DNA from: Hippophae tibetana
Taxonomy: Eukaryota; Streptophyta; Magnoliopsida; Rosales; Elaeagnaceae
Assembly: GCA_037013495.1 (NCBI GenBank)
Contig: CM072809.1
Coordinates: 7,511,001 to 7,575,000, forward strand
Direction of reading: 5' to 3'
Length of the DNA stretch: 64,000 bases
In this document: one piece after another, positions 1-11,429 of the stretch
Numbering within the stretch: position 1 is the first letter of the stretch
Layout of the letters: each line of letters begins with the position of its first letter
Made by a program: the position numbers and the translations under genes
Notes under the pieces: generated by a model
What the model saw: only the letters and a program-made list of their open reading frames with translations
Database searches by the model: none
Told to the model about the DNA's origin: nothing

Positions 1-231
1 AAAGAGTTATTAATGTTCGTAGAGTGAAGTTAATTTATATAATTGATATTTAATTTTTGGGAGTTAAATTATTACTATGTATATTTTGAGTTAAATTATG
101 TAATTGATGTTTAATTTTTTTCTTTTTGATTATTTTTGTTGAATTATTTGTAATCATGTTGTCACCTATTTTTTTAATTTGTATGAAAAATATTTTTATT
201 TTAGATTTTTTTATTTTTTTTATTTTTCATT

Positions 232-646
232 TTATATGTTGAAATTATATCATATTTGGATTTGTTCGGATTGACATTTATAGCAGTTCGAGATCGGATT
301 GATATTTCATAATTTGCTTATTTATGTAATTTTTTTAATAGATTTAAATTAAAATTTTGGATTGAATAATTTTCGGATTGGATCAGATTCGGATTGACTT
401 AAAATTAACAAATTTGGATTTGTTCGGATTGGCATGTACAACGGATTGGATTCAGATTAAATAATTTTTGGATTAAATAATTTTTGGATCGGATTTAGAA
501 TTGACTTAAAATTGGTGGATTCAGATTTGTTCGGATTGGCATGTAGAGCGGATCGGATTCAGATTGAATAATTCATAATTTGTTTCGAATCGGATCGGAT
601 TCGGATTGACCTACAATTTGCGATTTCGAACCGATGTTCACCCCTA
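232..646 (-). repeat. Diverged repeat block with hAT-like terminus
   Basis: The segment is built from imperfect copies of a phrase rich in GGATCGGATTCGGATT and TTGTTCGGATTGGCATGTA, spaced roughly 110-120 bases apart. It ends at 627-646 in CGAACCGATGTTCACCCCTA, whose reverse complement starts TAGGGGTGAACATCGGTTCG. That terminus type (TAGGGGTG...GGTTCG) is common on plant hAT-type non-autonomous elements and MITEs. Reading from this end the element would run leftward toward the window edge. No second terminus is visible, so it is either cut by the window or truncated. No coding capacity is seen. The family call is inference from the terminus only. Confidence 0.4.
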
Positions 647-653
647 CTATATC

Positions 654-1514
654 TTACTTAGTTGATATGGCTATCGTGTTTCCAGTTATGCAGACCTAAT
701 CCAATAGATCTATTGCATATATAACAGTAATTAGTTATAAACATTATGTGTAAATATTGTAGGGTACATTAAGGTTTAAGATAAAATGATTCAGGATCAT
801 CATTCCCATGTATTTTTTTAGCTTTTATACATGTTTGTTCATGAATTAATTAGTGTATTAAATTTGAGTTGTATTTTAAAATATTATATGGCACTGCTTT
901 TAGTTCTATTTTATACATTAAAACATGTTTTAAATATGTTTCCTCTTCCTTCTATGCTTATGAGCAGTATGGACCAAAATCAAACAACTAGATAATTAGT
1001 TCATGTAAGACCATGAACAAGCCAGATAATACTAGCTACCTATGATTAGTCCCTCAAACATATATTTTTTATCAATCATTTGATCAAATGAATAGGCTCA
1101 TAGACAAACTAATGAAGGATAACGAAATTATGAAATTGTTGATGAGCTTACAACAATGTAGCTCTACGTAGATGATGAAATTCAAGCTTTAGTTCTCATG
1201 CTTGAAAAGCCGTAAAATGTCTTTGTATTTAGGTGCTTGGAAGGTAAACGCCAATTGTTATTTCATTGTAACCATGTTCCTCCTCCAAGATAAAGCTCGA
1301 CTGAGACATTAGTTTGATTTTTCTCTGTTTCAAATTTTCAATTTGGATGAAAACACTTCTTTAATCAGATCTTGTTTCATTTGTGGCATTTGAAATGTAA
1401 TGTAAGAACTTACTAAGTGTCATAGAAAATTAACTACAAGCTCACGTGAAAATCTTTGATACCAATTTGTTGTGATTCTTATGAAGCCCAAACGTCAATA
1501 TACTTCCACAAATT
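654..1514. other. AT-rich intergenic stretch
   Basis: No open reading frame, RNA gene or clear repeat structure could be supported here. The stretch lies between the left-edge repeat block and the first copia element. Confidence 0.5.
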
Positions 1515-1519
1515 AATAT

Positions 1520-4500
1520 TGAGAATTTATGAAACGCATCAAGAAATCAAACCTAGTTGGTGATATTCAGGGAATGTCAAGATGAACACTAAAAACTCAT
1601 GAACAACAAGAATGAGAAAGATAAGAGAGAGAGAGAGAGAGAGAGAGAAAAGTTTTTTTTATTTCACTTTCTTGACGAATACATTATTTGTATAACATAA
1701 TGTACCTAAATATCTAATATAATTAGTAGTTGATCATGAGCCATATACCTTTGGTAAACACTTTCTATTTTGCTAACATGGCTCTTCCACGTTACTCTAA
1801 GTAACATAATTGCTCGAGTGTTCAATTAGTCTATAGTCTTACCAGCCCCTCAAACTCAGAGGAAGGAGGAATGACATTGAGTTTGGCTAGAAGATGATTA
1901 TGCACAAAAGTAACCAGAGCTTTAGTGAAGATGTCAACTACTTGAACAAGAGAAGGATTATGATTAATTGAGAGATTTTTCTTCATAACGTGTTCCTATC
2001 TAGCTCTAAATGTTTTGTTTCATGCATGTAAAATAAGTTAGCAGTGCCACAAATGTTGAGATTATCACACTATAAAACAAGTGCTTGAGGAGGAGTATGA
2101 TGAATCTTATAAATAAGGGATTGAATCCAAATGAGCTCAAAGGTGGCATTAACTACACTTTTATATTCAGCCTCGATGTTGGATCGTGAAATAATATACT
2201 ACTTTTTGGCAAATCACAAAATAGGATTTGGATCAAAAAATACGCATGTTTCAGAGGTTGACCTCCTATCATCAAGACATGAAGCCCAATTCGCATCTAC
2301 AAACCTTATAAGTTGAAGATTAGTAATTTTCTGGAACAAGACACCATAATTCATTGTATCTTTAAGATAATGTAAAATTCTCTTAACAATTGCCCAATGA
2401 ACATCCTTGGGACACATAAATTGATAAACTTTATTCACACTAAAGATCAAATTTAGTCTACTTAAAGTAGCATATTGTAACCCACTTAACACATTCATGT
2501 ACAATGAGGGATCTTCAAAATCAAAACCTTCACATGTAGAAAAATGTGCACTATAATTCATAGGTGAAGGGTAAGGCTTGGCATCAGCCATGCTAGCTTT
2601 AAGAAGGAATTTTGAAACGTATTTGGACTAATTTAGCAAAAGACTTTCATCAGTTAACTCATGAACGAAAATACCCAAAAAGTAATACAAGGGGCCCAAA
2701 TCTTTAAGAGCAAATTTGTGATTGAACAACTGAATTAATGAATTCACAACCTTATCATCAGATCTTGTGATGACAATATCAATTACATAGATAAACACAT
2801 AAAAAATGAGAGATACAGATATCAAAAAGAAGAATGAAGTGTTTGGTTTACTCTGACTAAACCCCAACGTATGAAGTGCTAAACTAAGTTACTCAAAACA
2901 AGTCGTTGAGGCTTATTTTAACTCATATAATGCCTTGTTCAACTTGCATATGTAATCAAGAAATTGAGGGTTAACAAAGTCGTTTAGTTGTTGCTTAAAA
3001 ATTTCCTCATCTAAAACACCATGTAAGAATGCATTGCTAACAACAGTTTGTTGTAAAGACCAACCCAAAATTAAAGCCAAAGTAATGATGAGTCTAATAG
3101 TAACAAATTTTATTATTGGATTAAATGTTTCACTAAAATCAAATCCAAGAATTTGATTATACCCTTTGGCTACCAATTTGACATTGAGTCCTTCAATTAA
3201 ACCAATAACGAGCCTTTTTACATGATATACCCATTTATTGCCTATCACCTTTTGATCCGTAGGCCTTAGAACTAAAGTGCAAGTATTATTGAGATGCAAA
3301 GCAGCTATCTTTTCTTGTATAGCTTTGTAACATCCAAGATGACCAAGAACACCTTTAACTAAAGTTGGTTCCTTTACATCATAATGGTAACAACATTAAA
3401 CACTTTAGGTTTTTTAATACCAGTTTTGCCTCGTGTAGTCATAGGATGAGTATTAGTTGATGTGGATAGGTCCTAACCAAATAAGGTAGAAATTGCATTG
3501 GGAGGAATGGACAAAATAGGTTCTATAGGTGGTTCATGTGATATAAGAAAAGAAATAGACAAGTCATTAGTTGGTAAAGAAGACTCATTAGGTAATGGAG
3601 TGTGATATAAAGTACTAGAAGAAGTATGGTCACTAACTAGTAATAAAGGTGATGGAGATAAAGTGAAGTATGGAATTGGCGGTTTATTAGGAGAAGAAAA
3701 GGAAAATGTGTCATATGAGTTAGAAGACTGGGTTGGTATATTAGGTGAAATAGTTATGGGACTAATGGATGGATTTTGTACAATATGTAGTTGTCTCAAA
3801 TCAATTTTGGTAAGGATAGGTAGTATTGTTTTGATTAGTCTAGGATTAAGAGGTGTAGATGAGGCAAAGTGACACAAAAAATGAAACTTTGTTTAATCAT
3901 AAGAGACATATAGACAAAATATGTTTCTTCACTATTAAGACTTTTATACCCTTTGTGAGAAGGACTATAACAAAAAAAAAGTACAAGGGGGACCTATATT
4001 GAAGTTTATTGTCATTAAAAGGTCTAAGATGAAGATAACAAAGACATCGAAAAATTCTAAGAAAGGTATAATTTGGTTTAGCTAAAAAAATCATCTGAAA
4101 AAAAAAATTTATTCAATAAAAACGAGGGTAATCTATTTATGATATAGGAAACAGTAATAAATACATCATCCCAATATTTAAGTGGTAAATGTGCACGAGT
4201 CAAAAATGTAAGTCCCATTTCAACCAAATGTCTATGTTTCCCCTCAATTATGTCGTTTTAGTGATAGTTATATAGACAAGAAATTTGTTGAATTACACCA
4301 AAAGAATTCAAAACTAGCTTGAAGGCTTGATACTCATCCCCACCATCACATTGAAGAATTTTAATTTTACTATTGGTTTGAAGCTATGCAAGAGCTTTAC
4401 ATTGAAGAATTTTGATTTTATTATTGGTTTGAAGTTATGCCAGAGCTTTAAACAAAATAAATGCCTCTTTGACTACACTCTTGGTTTCTAGAAAAGATAT

Positions 4501-6814
4501 CTAAGTATATCTAGTAAATGTTACATGCCACTTAAAACCTACAGAGAAAATAAGTGGTGTTGGTCCCTATGCATCTGAATAAATGATGATGAATGGTTGA
4601 GTAGCTATATTTTTTACTTGCAAAAATGGTAATTAATGACTTTTTTCCTTTTTGACAAGCATCACACAAAGAGGGAATAGCATGATGTGTAGAAAAAAAA
4701 AGTAATTAACCTTGAGTAAGCACTAATGTCTTTACAACTATTAAATTTCATCACTGGCTTTTTATCACCAACTAATGTATTTATAAAAAAATGACTTATT
4801 TTTATTAACAACCATGAAATTTACAAGAGAGTTATTTTGTTATGAAGTAGCTAAAGAAGTAGAATCTTCATGACTTGTACCATTATTCAAATTTAGGTTG
4901 AAAGCATAAAGCCCTCCTTTAGGCAACCTTCCAATAAGATCTGTTTTATCTAAAGATCCTTGACAAATCAATGATTTGGGTGAAACTCAAAGAAAACTGT
5001 ATTGTCTTTAGCAATTTAGAAACACTAAATAAATTCTTAATTATTTGAGGAACATGTAATAAATTGCCTAAACTCAAATCTTTTTCTTGGATTATTCTCA
5101 CAAGAAAATGAATTACTACCAATATGTTGAATATATAAGCCATAGTCATTACTTATATGTAGCTTCTCAAAGCTTGTATATTCTGACTTTGCAACAAGAT
5201 TGACAGGATTTGAGATCACGTAGTGTGTGGCACCTTGGTTTAGATACTAAGTTGGCTCATTAATTGTTTCTAGAATGGCTAGTAAAGTTGCAGGTGATGG
5301 ATTCCCTTGTAATAAACTATAAGATAAATTGTCTGGGTTTCATTGGTTATTGTTTATTTATGGCTTGAAGTAATGTTCAAAACGATACCAATATCTAGAA
5401 GCTAGGTATCTAAGCTTGCCACATAATTGACACGGATGCCTTCCATTATTATAACCTCATCCTCTTCTATATTGTCATATATCCTCTTCCACATTGTCAT
5501 ATACCAGAAAAATTATTGGATTTTGCATTACCATTAGGAGCTTGATAATTGATAAAGGAGTTACTATAACCTTGATTATTGCTATAAGTTCTAGAACTAT
5601 GATTGTTACCATAAGTTTCAAAGCCTTGATTATGAGATTGAAAACTTGAGTTCTTGGACTGACTTTGAGCAACATTAACATAAGGTAATAATAATCTCTT
5701 GAAATAGACACCTTGTCATGTCTTACCAATATTTTTCTCGTGATTAATCAATATAGAAGTCACTTCATTAACAAAAGATATCTCAATCCTACCAAATACA
5801 CTTACATGTACTATATCATAGTCCTTGTCTAGTCCATTGAATATTGCATGAATTTTATCTTCATCACTTACATTGTAACCACAAAGAGACAATTGTCTGT
5901 ATTTAATTTTCATAATATATTTAGTAATGATCATATTACCTTTCACTATGTTGCTTAGTTCAGACTTGTATTGAATTTTTTTTTGCTCTAGAATAAGATG
6001 CAAATGAATCTTCCAAGCTTTTCCACATTTAAGCACTTGTTTCGATATCTAAAACTTCTTTTATTAACTCTTCATTCATCTAATATTTAATCAATCAGGA
6101 ACAAATCATTTGATATTATCTAATTTAGTAAAAATAATTATCCTTAATCTTTTCTTTATCATCAATCTTGGAAGGACACTTCTTAACACCAAGAACAAAC
6201 TCATCTAATTCATAACTCCTTAATATTTGAAGCATTTGCTTTTTCTACGTAACAAAAATAGATCTATCAAGCTTTATTGCTAATATTTGATTCTGAAAAG
6301 TAACCAGGTAATGATCATTAAGATCTGTAAGCCTTAACTAATATTGAGTTTCCTCGATCACTTCATAGTTTCTCTTCATGCCTCAATCTTAAAGATCACA
6401 ACTCAAATCTATACTTTGATACCATGAGAACTCAAGAAACGTAGCAAGAAATCACAACTAGTTGTTGATATTCGGAGAATATCAAGATGAACATCAAGAA
6501 CTCATGAACAACAAGAATAAGAAAGAAGCATAAAGAGAAAGATAATAGTGTAGAAGGAAAAGTTAGTTTTTCTATTTCATTTTATTGACAAATGCATTCT
6601 TTGCATAACTTGGTTTATATGCAACTACATTTTATATTACACATTCGTAAGTCTTAATCACTAAGCAAGTTACATAACTCTTTAATAAAATTGATAGTTG
6701 ATCTCGAGCTATGTGCCTTTGGTAAACACTTTTATATTTTACTGATATGGACCTCCATGTAAACTTTAAATAACAAAATTGCTTGAGTGCTCAATTGATA
6801 CATAGTCTTCTACA
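1520..6814 (-). mobile_element. Old Ty1/copia retrotransposon, both LTRs present
   Basis: Seen: two direct repeats, 1520-1844 and 6425-6814, each starting TGAGAA and ending CA. Both are flanked by the same 5 bases AATAT (1515-1519 and 6815-6819), an exact target-site duplication. Next to the right-hand LTR on the minus strand (about 6412-6424) is a primer-binding site of the TGGTATCAAAG initiator-tRNA type, so the element reads right to left. Minus-strand coding remnants follow copia order: gag (about 5475-6036), pre-integrase and integrase (about 3900-5150), reverse transcriptase (about 2630-3300) and RNase H (about 2214-2591). The LTRs differ markedly in length and sequence, so insertion is old. 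The element is broken many times over and is a fossil. A (GA)n run sits inside the left LTR. Confidence 0.9.
1624..1648. repeat. (AG)n microsatellite
   Basis: About 25 bases of uninterrupted AG dinucleotide lie inside the left LTR of the copia element. The right LTR has only a short AG-containing stretch at the matching place, so the run expanded after insertion. Confidence 0.9.
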
Positions 6815-6819
6815 AATAT

Positions 6820-7969
6820 CATACAAAATGAGTTGATTCTTCGAATATTTATAAACCCTATTTTATTCTCTTTTTATATGGTATGTTTGCAAAACACTTA
6901 CAATAGATTCTTTTAATTAGAAAAATAAATAAATATTTATATACTTACACACCAACCTATACACAATTGTCACACAATATTATTATCATACAAATCCATT
7001 AACAATCACACAATAATACTTTGATTACGTAACTAATTAAGCCAATAAGCAACAATTCAAATCCTTTGTTTTTTTACCCTCGAGAAAACTTATAACTTTT
7101 TCTCTTGATTTATATATGAATTATTATTCAATTAATTTCACTTTAAATCCTCTAAAAGAACATGTTTTTGCGTTATTAAAAAAACACATGTGAAATTTTT
7201 TTTTTTTACTTTATATAAAATATGTGCACGGCGTTAAAGTTTTAAAAATAAAACTCTATCCATAAATTAGTCTTATGTTATGAAATTAAAGTAACTTTTT
7301 TTATATAGGATATAATTTTATCTTCTAATTTTGTTCCTATGCCGTATGATTATAACTTAATTTATCTTCTCCAAATTGTGCACCCATCAGTTTCTTACAT
7401 CTAATAAACATTATTATGTTTAATATGCAAACTTATGGGAGTATAACTATTTTTCAATATAGTTTGAGTTATATATATGTTTTTTCACCATATGTAATCA
7501 TAACCATATTATACGTTATGCAACTTTACATGAGTGTACACGAGTTTTAAGAAAAAATAACCTAACTAAAATTATATCGTGAAATAGTTGCGATCCAAAA
7601 AGCAATGTTAGATTATTTTTTAGAATTAATCTGAATCGTTTTATTATTTTCAGTTCACAACTTGTATTATGCATACTCATGTCATAAAGTATAGAGACAA
7701 CCCAACTACGATGCCGGACGAAAATAGGAAGAAATTAAAAGAGGGGATGGGTGGGAAGTTGGCTCGAGGCACAGGCAGCAGACAGAGTATAAGTAGATTC
7801 ATGAACTGTGAAATAGAAAAACATATAAATGCATTCCAGATTACAAGGAAAATGCACATGGGTTTGTGCTCCAAACAAAGTTTGACTTTAAAAAAAAAAG
7901 TTAAACACCATCAATATTTTCAATTTGGAAAAAATAGGCAGCTTCTCAAATCTCAAACAATAGCAACAT
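6820..7969. other. Intergenic, 3' flank of the SDR gene
   Basis: AT-rich sequence without a convincing gene. An open frame on the plus strand at 7669-7995 overlaps the SDR 3' end in antisense. It has no recognisable domain and is taken as chance. The SDR transcript should terminate in the right-hand part of this stretch. Confidence 0.5.
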
Positions 7970-8874
7970 TTAGATGGCTGAATAGCTATGTTTAACTGCA
8001 GAGAAACCTCCATCAACAACCAAGTTATGTCCACTAATATAAGCAGATTCATCAGAAGCAAGAAACAGAGCAGCCTCTGCAATATGCCTAGCCTTTAAAA
8101 CAATACCCTTCAAATTGGCTGTGGAGCTGCTATTAGCTTCAACCACCTCTGGTTCTAAATTGAAGGCTTTACAAGCCAAAGGTGTGGCAACTCCAAATGG
8201 AGAAACACAATTCACTCTAATCCCATAAGCCCCAAGCTCTCCACAAGCCGATTTAACCAAACCCAATAAAGCATGTTTCGATGTGGTATAAGCATGAGGT
8301 CCATTTCCACCAAGCAAAGAGGCCACACTTGTTGTACATATAATTGATCCTTTTATATTTTTACCCACCATAGCTTTAGCTCCGTGCTTGATTGTTGCAG
8401 CAACTCCACGCACATTTGTAGCCATTGTGTTGTCCAAGCCTTCAATATCAAGCTCTAGAATGCTAGACATTGGGCCTATAATTCCTGCATTGCTGAACAG
8501 AACATCTAACCTTCCATATTTTTGAAGAATGTAATTAACTGTTTCTTCAACTTGTTTTTCGTCTCTTACATCACACTGGTGATAACTCGCTCTTTCTAAG
8601 CCTATCGAGTTCACAACTTGATTACCCAACTCGTCTTGAACATCAGCTATGACCACAAAGGCACCATTTTTAGAAAATAATCTAGCAGTTTCTTCACCAA
8701 TCCCACTTGCTGCTCCTGTCACAAGGGCGACCTTGCCGTCCAACCTAAAGGATCGAATCATTTGAAATTATAATGTTCTTTTTCATCAAAAAAATAAATT
8801 AATGTTCTGCTTGATATAGAAAGGTTATAACGAGGTAGGGAAAAAAATCTTAATTACCTTGGTTTAGATGACAT
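7970..8874 (-). CDS. Short-chain dehydrogenase/reductase, SDR110C type
   Basis: NAD(H)-dependent oxidoreductase of the plant secoisolariciresinol dehydrogenase / SDR3-SDR4 / momilactone-synthase-like group; the substrate cannot be told from sequence. Two exons are inferred. Exon 1 is 8858-8874 (17 bases, MSSKP plus two bases of an Arg codon). The intron is 8745-8857 (GT...AG, 113 bases) and exon 2 is 7970-8744, giving 263 residues. The cofactor motif TGAASGIG is at residues 15-22, and Asp40 ends beta-2 as expected for NAD preference. NAG is at 91-93, Asn116, catalytic Ser145, and Tyr158-x-x-x-Lys162 complete the tetrad; the C-terminal VVDGG signature is present. Length is normal for the family. 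An unspliced start at 8761 (MIRSF...) also gives 263 residues, but the spliced form matches the family's short first exon ending just before LDGK. The Rossmann fold appears intact. It is probably cytosolic, since no targeting peptide is seen. Confidence 0.92.
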
Positions 8875-8973
8875 TGAAGACCCTCTTGTTTGTTTTGTAT
8901 ATGAAACTGCTCAAACTTCAAAGTGAGGCTCTTGGATCCGCTGTAGATTGTAATATTAATCTTGAGGTTAAAG

Positions 8974-8981
8974 TATTTATA
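8974..8981 (-). promoter_or_regulatory. TATA box of the SDR gene
   Basis: On the minus strand this reads TATAAATA, about 100 bases upstream of the inferred ATG at 8874. This would place the transcription start near 8945 and give a 5' leader of roughly 70 bases. The position supports the short upstream exon of the SDR gene. Confidence 0.6.
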
Positions 8982-8999
8982 AACTTTTACAAATGGAAA

Positions 9000-9703
9000 G
9001 CACTGAAGATAATGAGGAAGATAATGAGGAAGATAATTTTGTACTACAATATTGCTGACCTGTTCATATAAATACATGTACGTATATTTTTAATTTTTAT
9101 GGTTATCACGTAAAAGAAAATTTATATACATATACTACATTAATAATTAATTAAATTTCATCAGTCAACTATTGCAACTTACGAGACAATAAGGAAACTA
9201 ATTCAATATAATATATATACATATATGGAGACTAATTCAACCATTTAAAATTAAACATTTTAGGGGAAACAAATTTCGGTTGTAATGTGTAGTAACTAGT
9301 AGTCTAGTAAGTTTAAAATCCTAAACATATAATTATGATTTTCAACTCTTAATATATTATAAGGATTATAAGTGTTGGTTATTTTCGTAGACAAAATATT
9401 TACTTGTAAATTTATTTTTAGGTCTGCTATCAAATTTATCAATAACAACCAAACAAATTTCAAGTTCCAAATATTCGTATTTTACGTATGTTTTTTATAA
9501 CTACGACACATAGGATTATATTTATACATTTAATAGTATTTGTTCATAAATCTAAAATTATTTTTGGTGCTTAAATATTTTTTTTATGTGTCTTAATATT
9601 TTTTAAGATGTGATTTAAAAAATATTTTTTTATTAAGGTTTTTAATGGGCTTTGAAAAATTAAATTCATAATATATTTAACTCTAATACTACTAGGTCAT
9701 GAT

Positions 9704-9737
<34 letters not shown>

Positions 9738-10315
9738 TAGGGTTGAATAAGTTTAGTGTGAAAAAAAATAGAAATTAAAATTGTCGAAACTTCTGTGTTG
9801 AAACGGTAAAAAAAAAGACTATCGTAAAAAAAAGGCATTGAAAAGATTTTCATCACCATTGGCATCAGAGGAGTGGCTCTTGTACTCAATTTATTATTTG
9901 AAGGTGATATGCTAAATTGAAAAAAAGAAGGTATGCTTAATTGAGAAAAGATAATGCATATTGAATGATATGCTTAATTGACAAAAGATAATGATTGATT
10001 TTGAGAATAATATCATTTAAGGTGGATATTTGATTTGGAAATTAATTCATAATCATATATGTTTTTCTAAATTTTTATAGGTTTTATATCTATTTATTTC
10101 ATACTTTTTATATTTATAAAGTCTATTTTGTGATTAGTATTTTGGATATTTAAATCTAATAATTGTATGAGAAATTATGATTATTTGATTTAATTATTAA
10201 ATTTCAAAGAAATTATTTTTATGAAACCTATACTTAATTTTCTTGCCCTAGAATTTTCTAGTTGATTTGATTTAAATGATATATATTTTGAATCATCTAG
10301 TTAGGATTATTCATT
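9000..10315. other. AT-rich intergenic stretch
   Basis: No gene is supported. A pure (TA)14 run lies at 9707-9734. Around 9900-9990 the phrase GATATGCTTAATTGA and its neighbours recur two to three times, a weak local duplication. Confidence 0.5.
9707..9734. repeat. (TA)14 microsatellite
   Basis: Twenty-eight bases of uninterrupted TA dinucleotide in an intergenic setting; likely length-polymorphic. Confidence 0.9.
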
Positions 10316-10319
10316 GTTA

Positions 10320-10760
10320 AATCCATTCTAGAACACACACGGACACTTGTGTTTTTTTATCCTAACTATTTTACAGTTAATTTGTGAACGATCTGATTTG
10401 CGTGGAGCTTATTAGAACGTTAGTCTGGAAACCGCTCACGCTAATTTTAGAAACTATGAAAATAGAGCAGGAACTCGTAAGTAAAGTACATTGGGGCAGT
10501 ATCCTAGGGAGGATAGCATAAGACCGAGTTTGTACTTAAATATTTTATTTTCATAGTGGAAAGTTAGGTGGTCCGGTGGACTAGTGATTTTACTCTTAGG
10601 TCATGGTTGTAGCTTAAGTTGTTTCCACTTAAAAATATCGTGTGTTATTCTTTTATTTTTGTACTTGTTTTTACATACGATTGCATAACTAATCGTTTGT
10701 TTAAGTTATTAAATTATAAATTGATAAAAATTAAAATAACCTATTCACATCCCTCTAAGT
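10320..10760 (+). other. Possible isolated LTR fragment
   Basis: This stretch is less AT-rich than its surroundings and has no open frame. Its phrasing (a GTGGAGCTT...TTAGTCTGGA block, then GGTGGTCCGGTGGACTAG, then a T-rich tail) resembles LTR or leader sequence of plant retrotransposons. No paired LTR, primer-binding site or target duplication was found, so this is a weak call made by general appearance. Confidence 0.25.
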
Positions 10761-11059
10761 TAATCATGTCCATATTTTATAGACTTTCACATATCAAAAT
10801 GTAAGGAAAAAAAACTGTCCATTCGATATATATAACAATCTATCCCTCGTGATTTTTGCAGCTACTTCATAGTCCGCACGATGACAACGGTTTCAAGGAA
10901 ACATAATTTATATCACTAATTCGGAATAGGTCATAATATTAAAGTAATTCTTTAATAATGATACTTCAGTTCCATTTTTTTTTTTACTTTATAGGGTTAT
11001 TCTTGAAATTTTTAGATATAGTCGTATTTATTTAAGGATAAAGTTAAAATGTTATTAAA

Positions 11060-11425
11060 AATAGATTAAAATATATAATTGATCCTCAAATTTTAATTAA
11101 ATTCACACATAGATTTTTAAAATTTTAAAACATATAATTTAATTTCAAAACTTTTAAAACTTTACACATAAATCATTATACTTTTAAGTCCTATAAAACT
11201 TTTAAAATTTCTCCTAACTTAGTTATTAAAATTCATAGTTATGAATTAAAAATTTAAGATATGTATGTGAAGTTTCAAAAGTTTTAGGATTAAATCATGT
11301 GATTTAAAAATTTAAATACTTATATGTAAATTTTTAAAAATTTGATAGTCAAATCGTATTTTTTAAAAATTTAAAAACCTATATATAAACTTAATTAAAA
11401 TTTGAGAACAAATAATACACTTTTT
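11060..11425. repeat. Foldback (long inverted repeat), MITE-like
   Basis: The left part (about 11070-11160) reads TGATCCTCAAATTTTAATTA..., and the right part (about 11250-11425), read in reverse complement, gives nearly the same text: TTGTTCTCAAATTTTAATTA... The inner segments around CAAAACTTTTAAAAC also pair. The two arms could form an imperfect hairpin of over 100 base pairs. No transposase and no clear target duplication were seen. It could be a MITE remnant or a small-RNA-producing inverted repeat. Confidence 0.5.
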
Positions 11426-11429
11426 CTCT

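Noticed and set aside
7669-7995. 108-residue open frame on the plus strand at the SDR 3' end
   Set aside because: Overlaps the SDR gene in antisense, shows no domain and has unusual composition; a chance frame.
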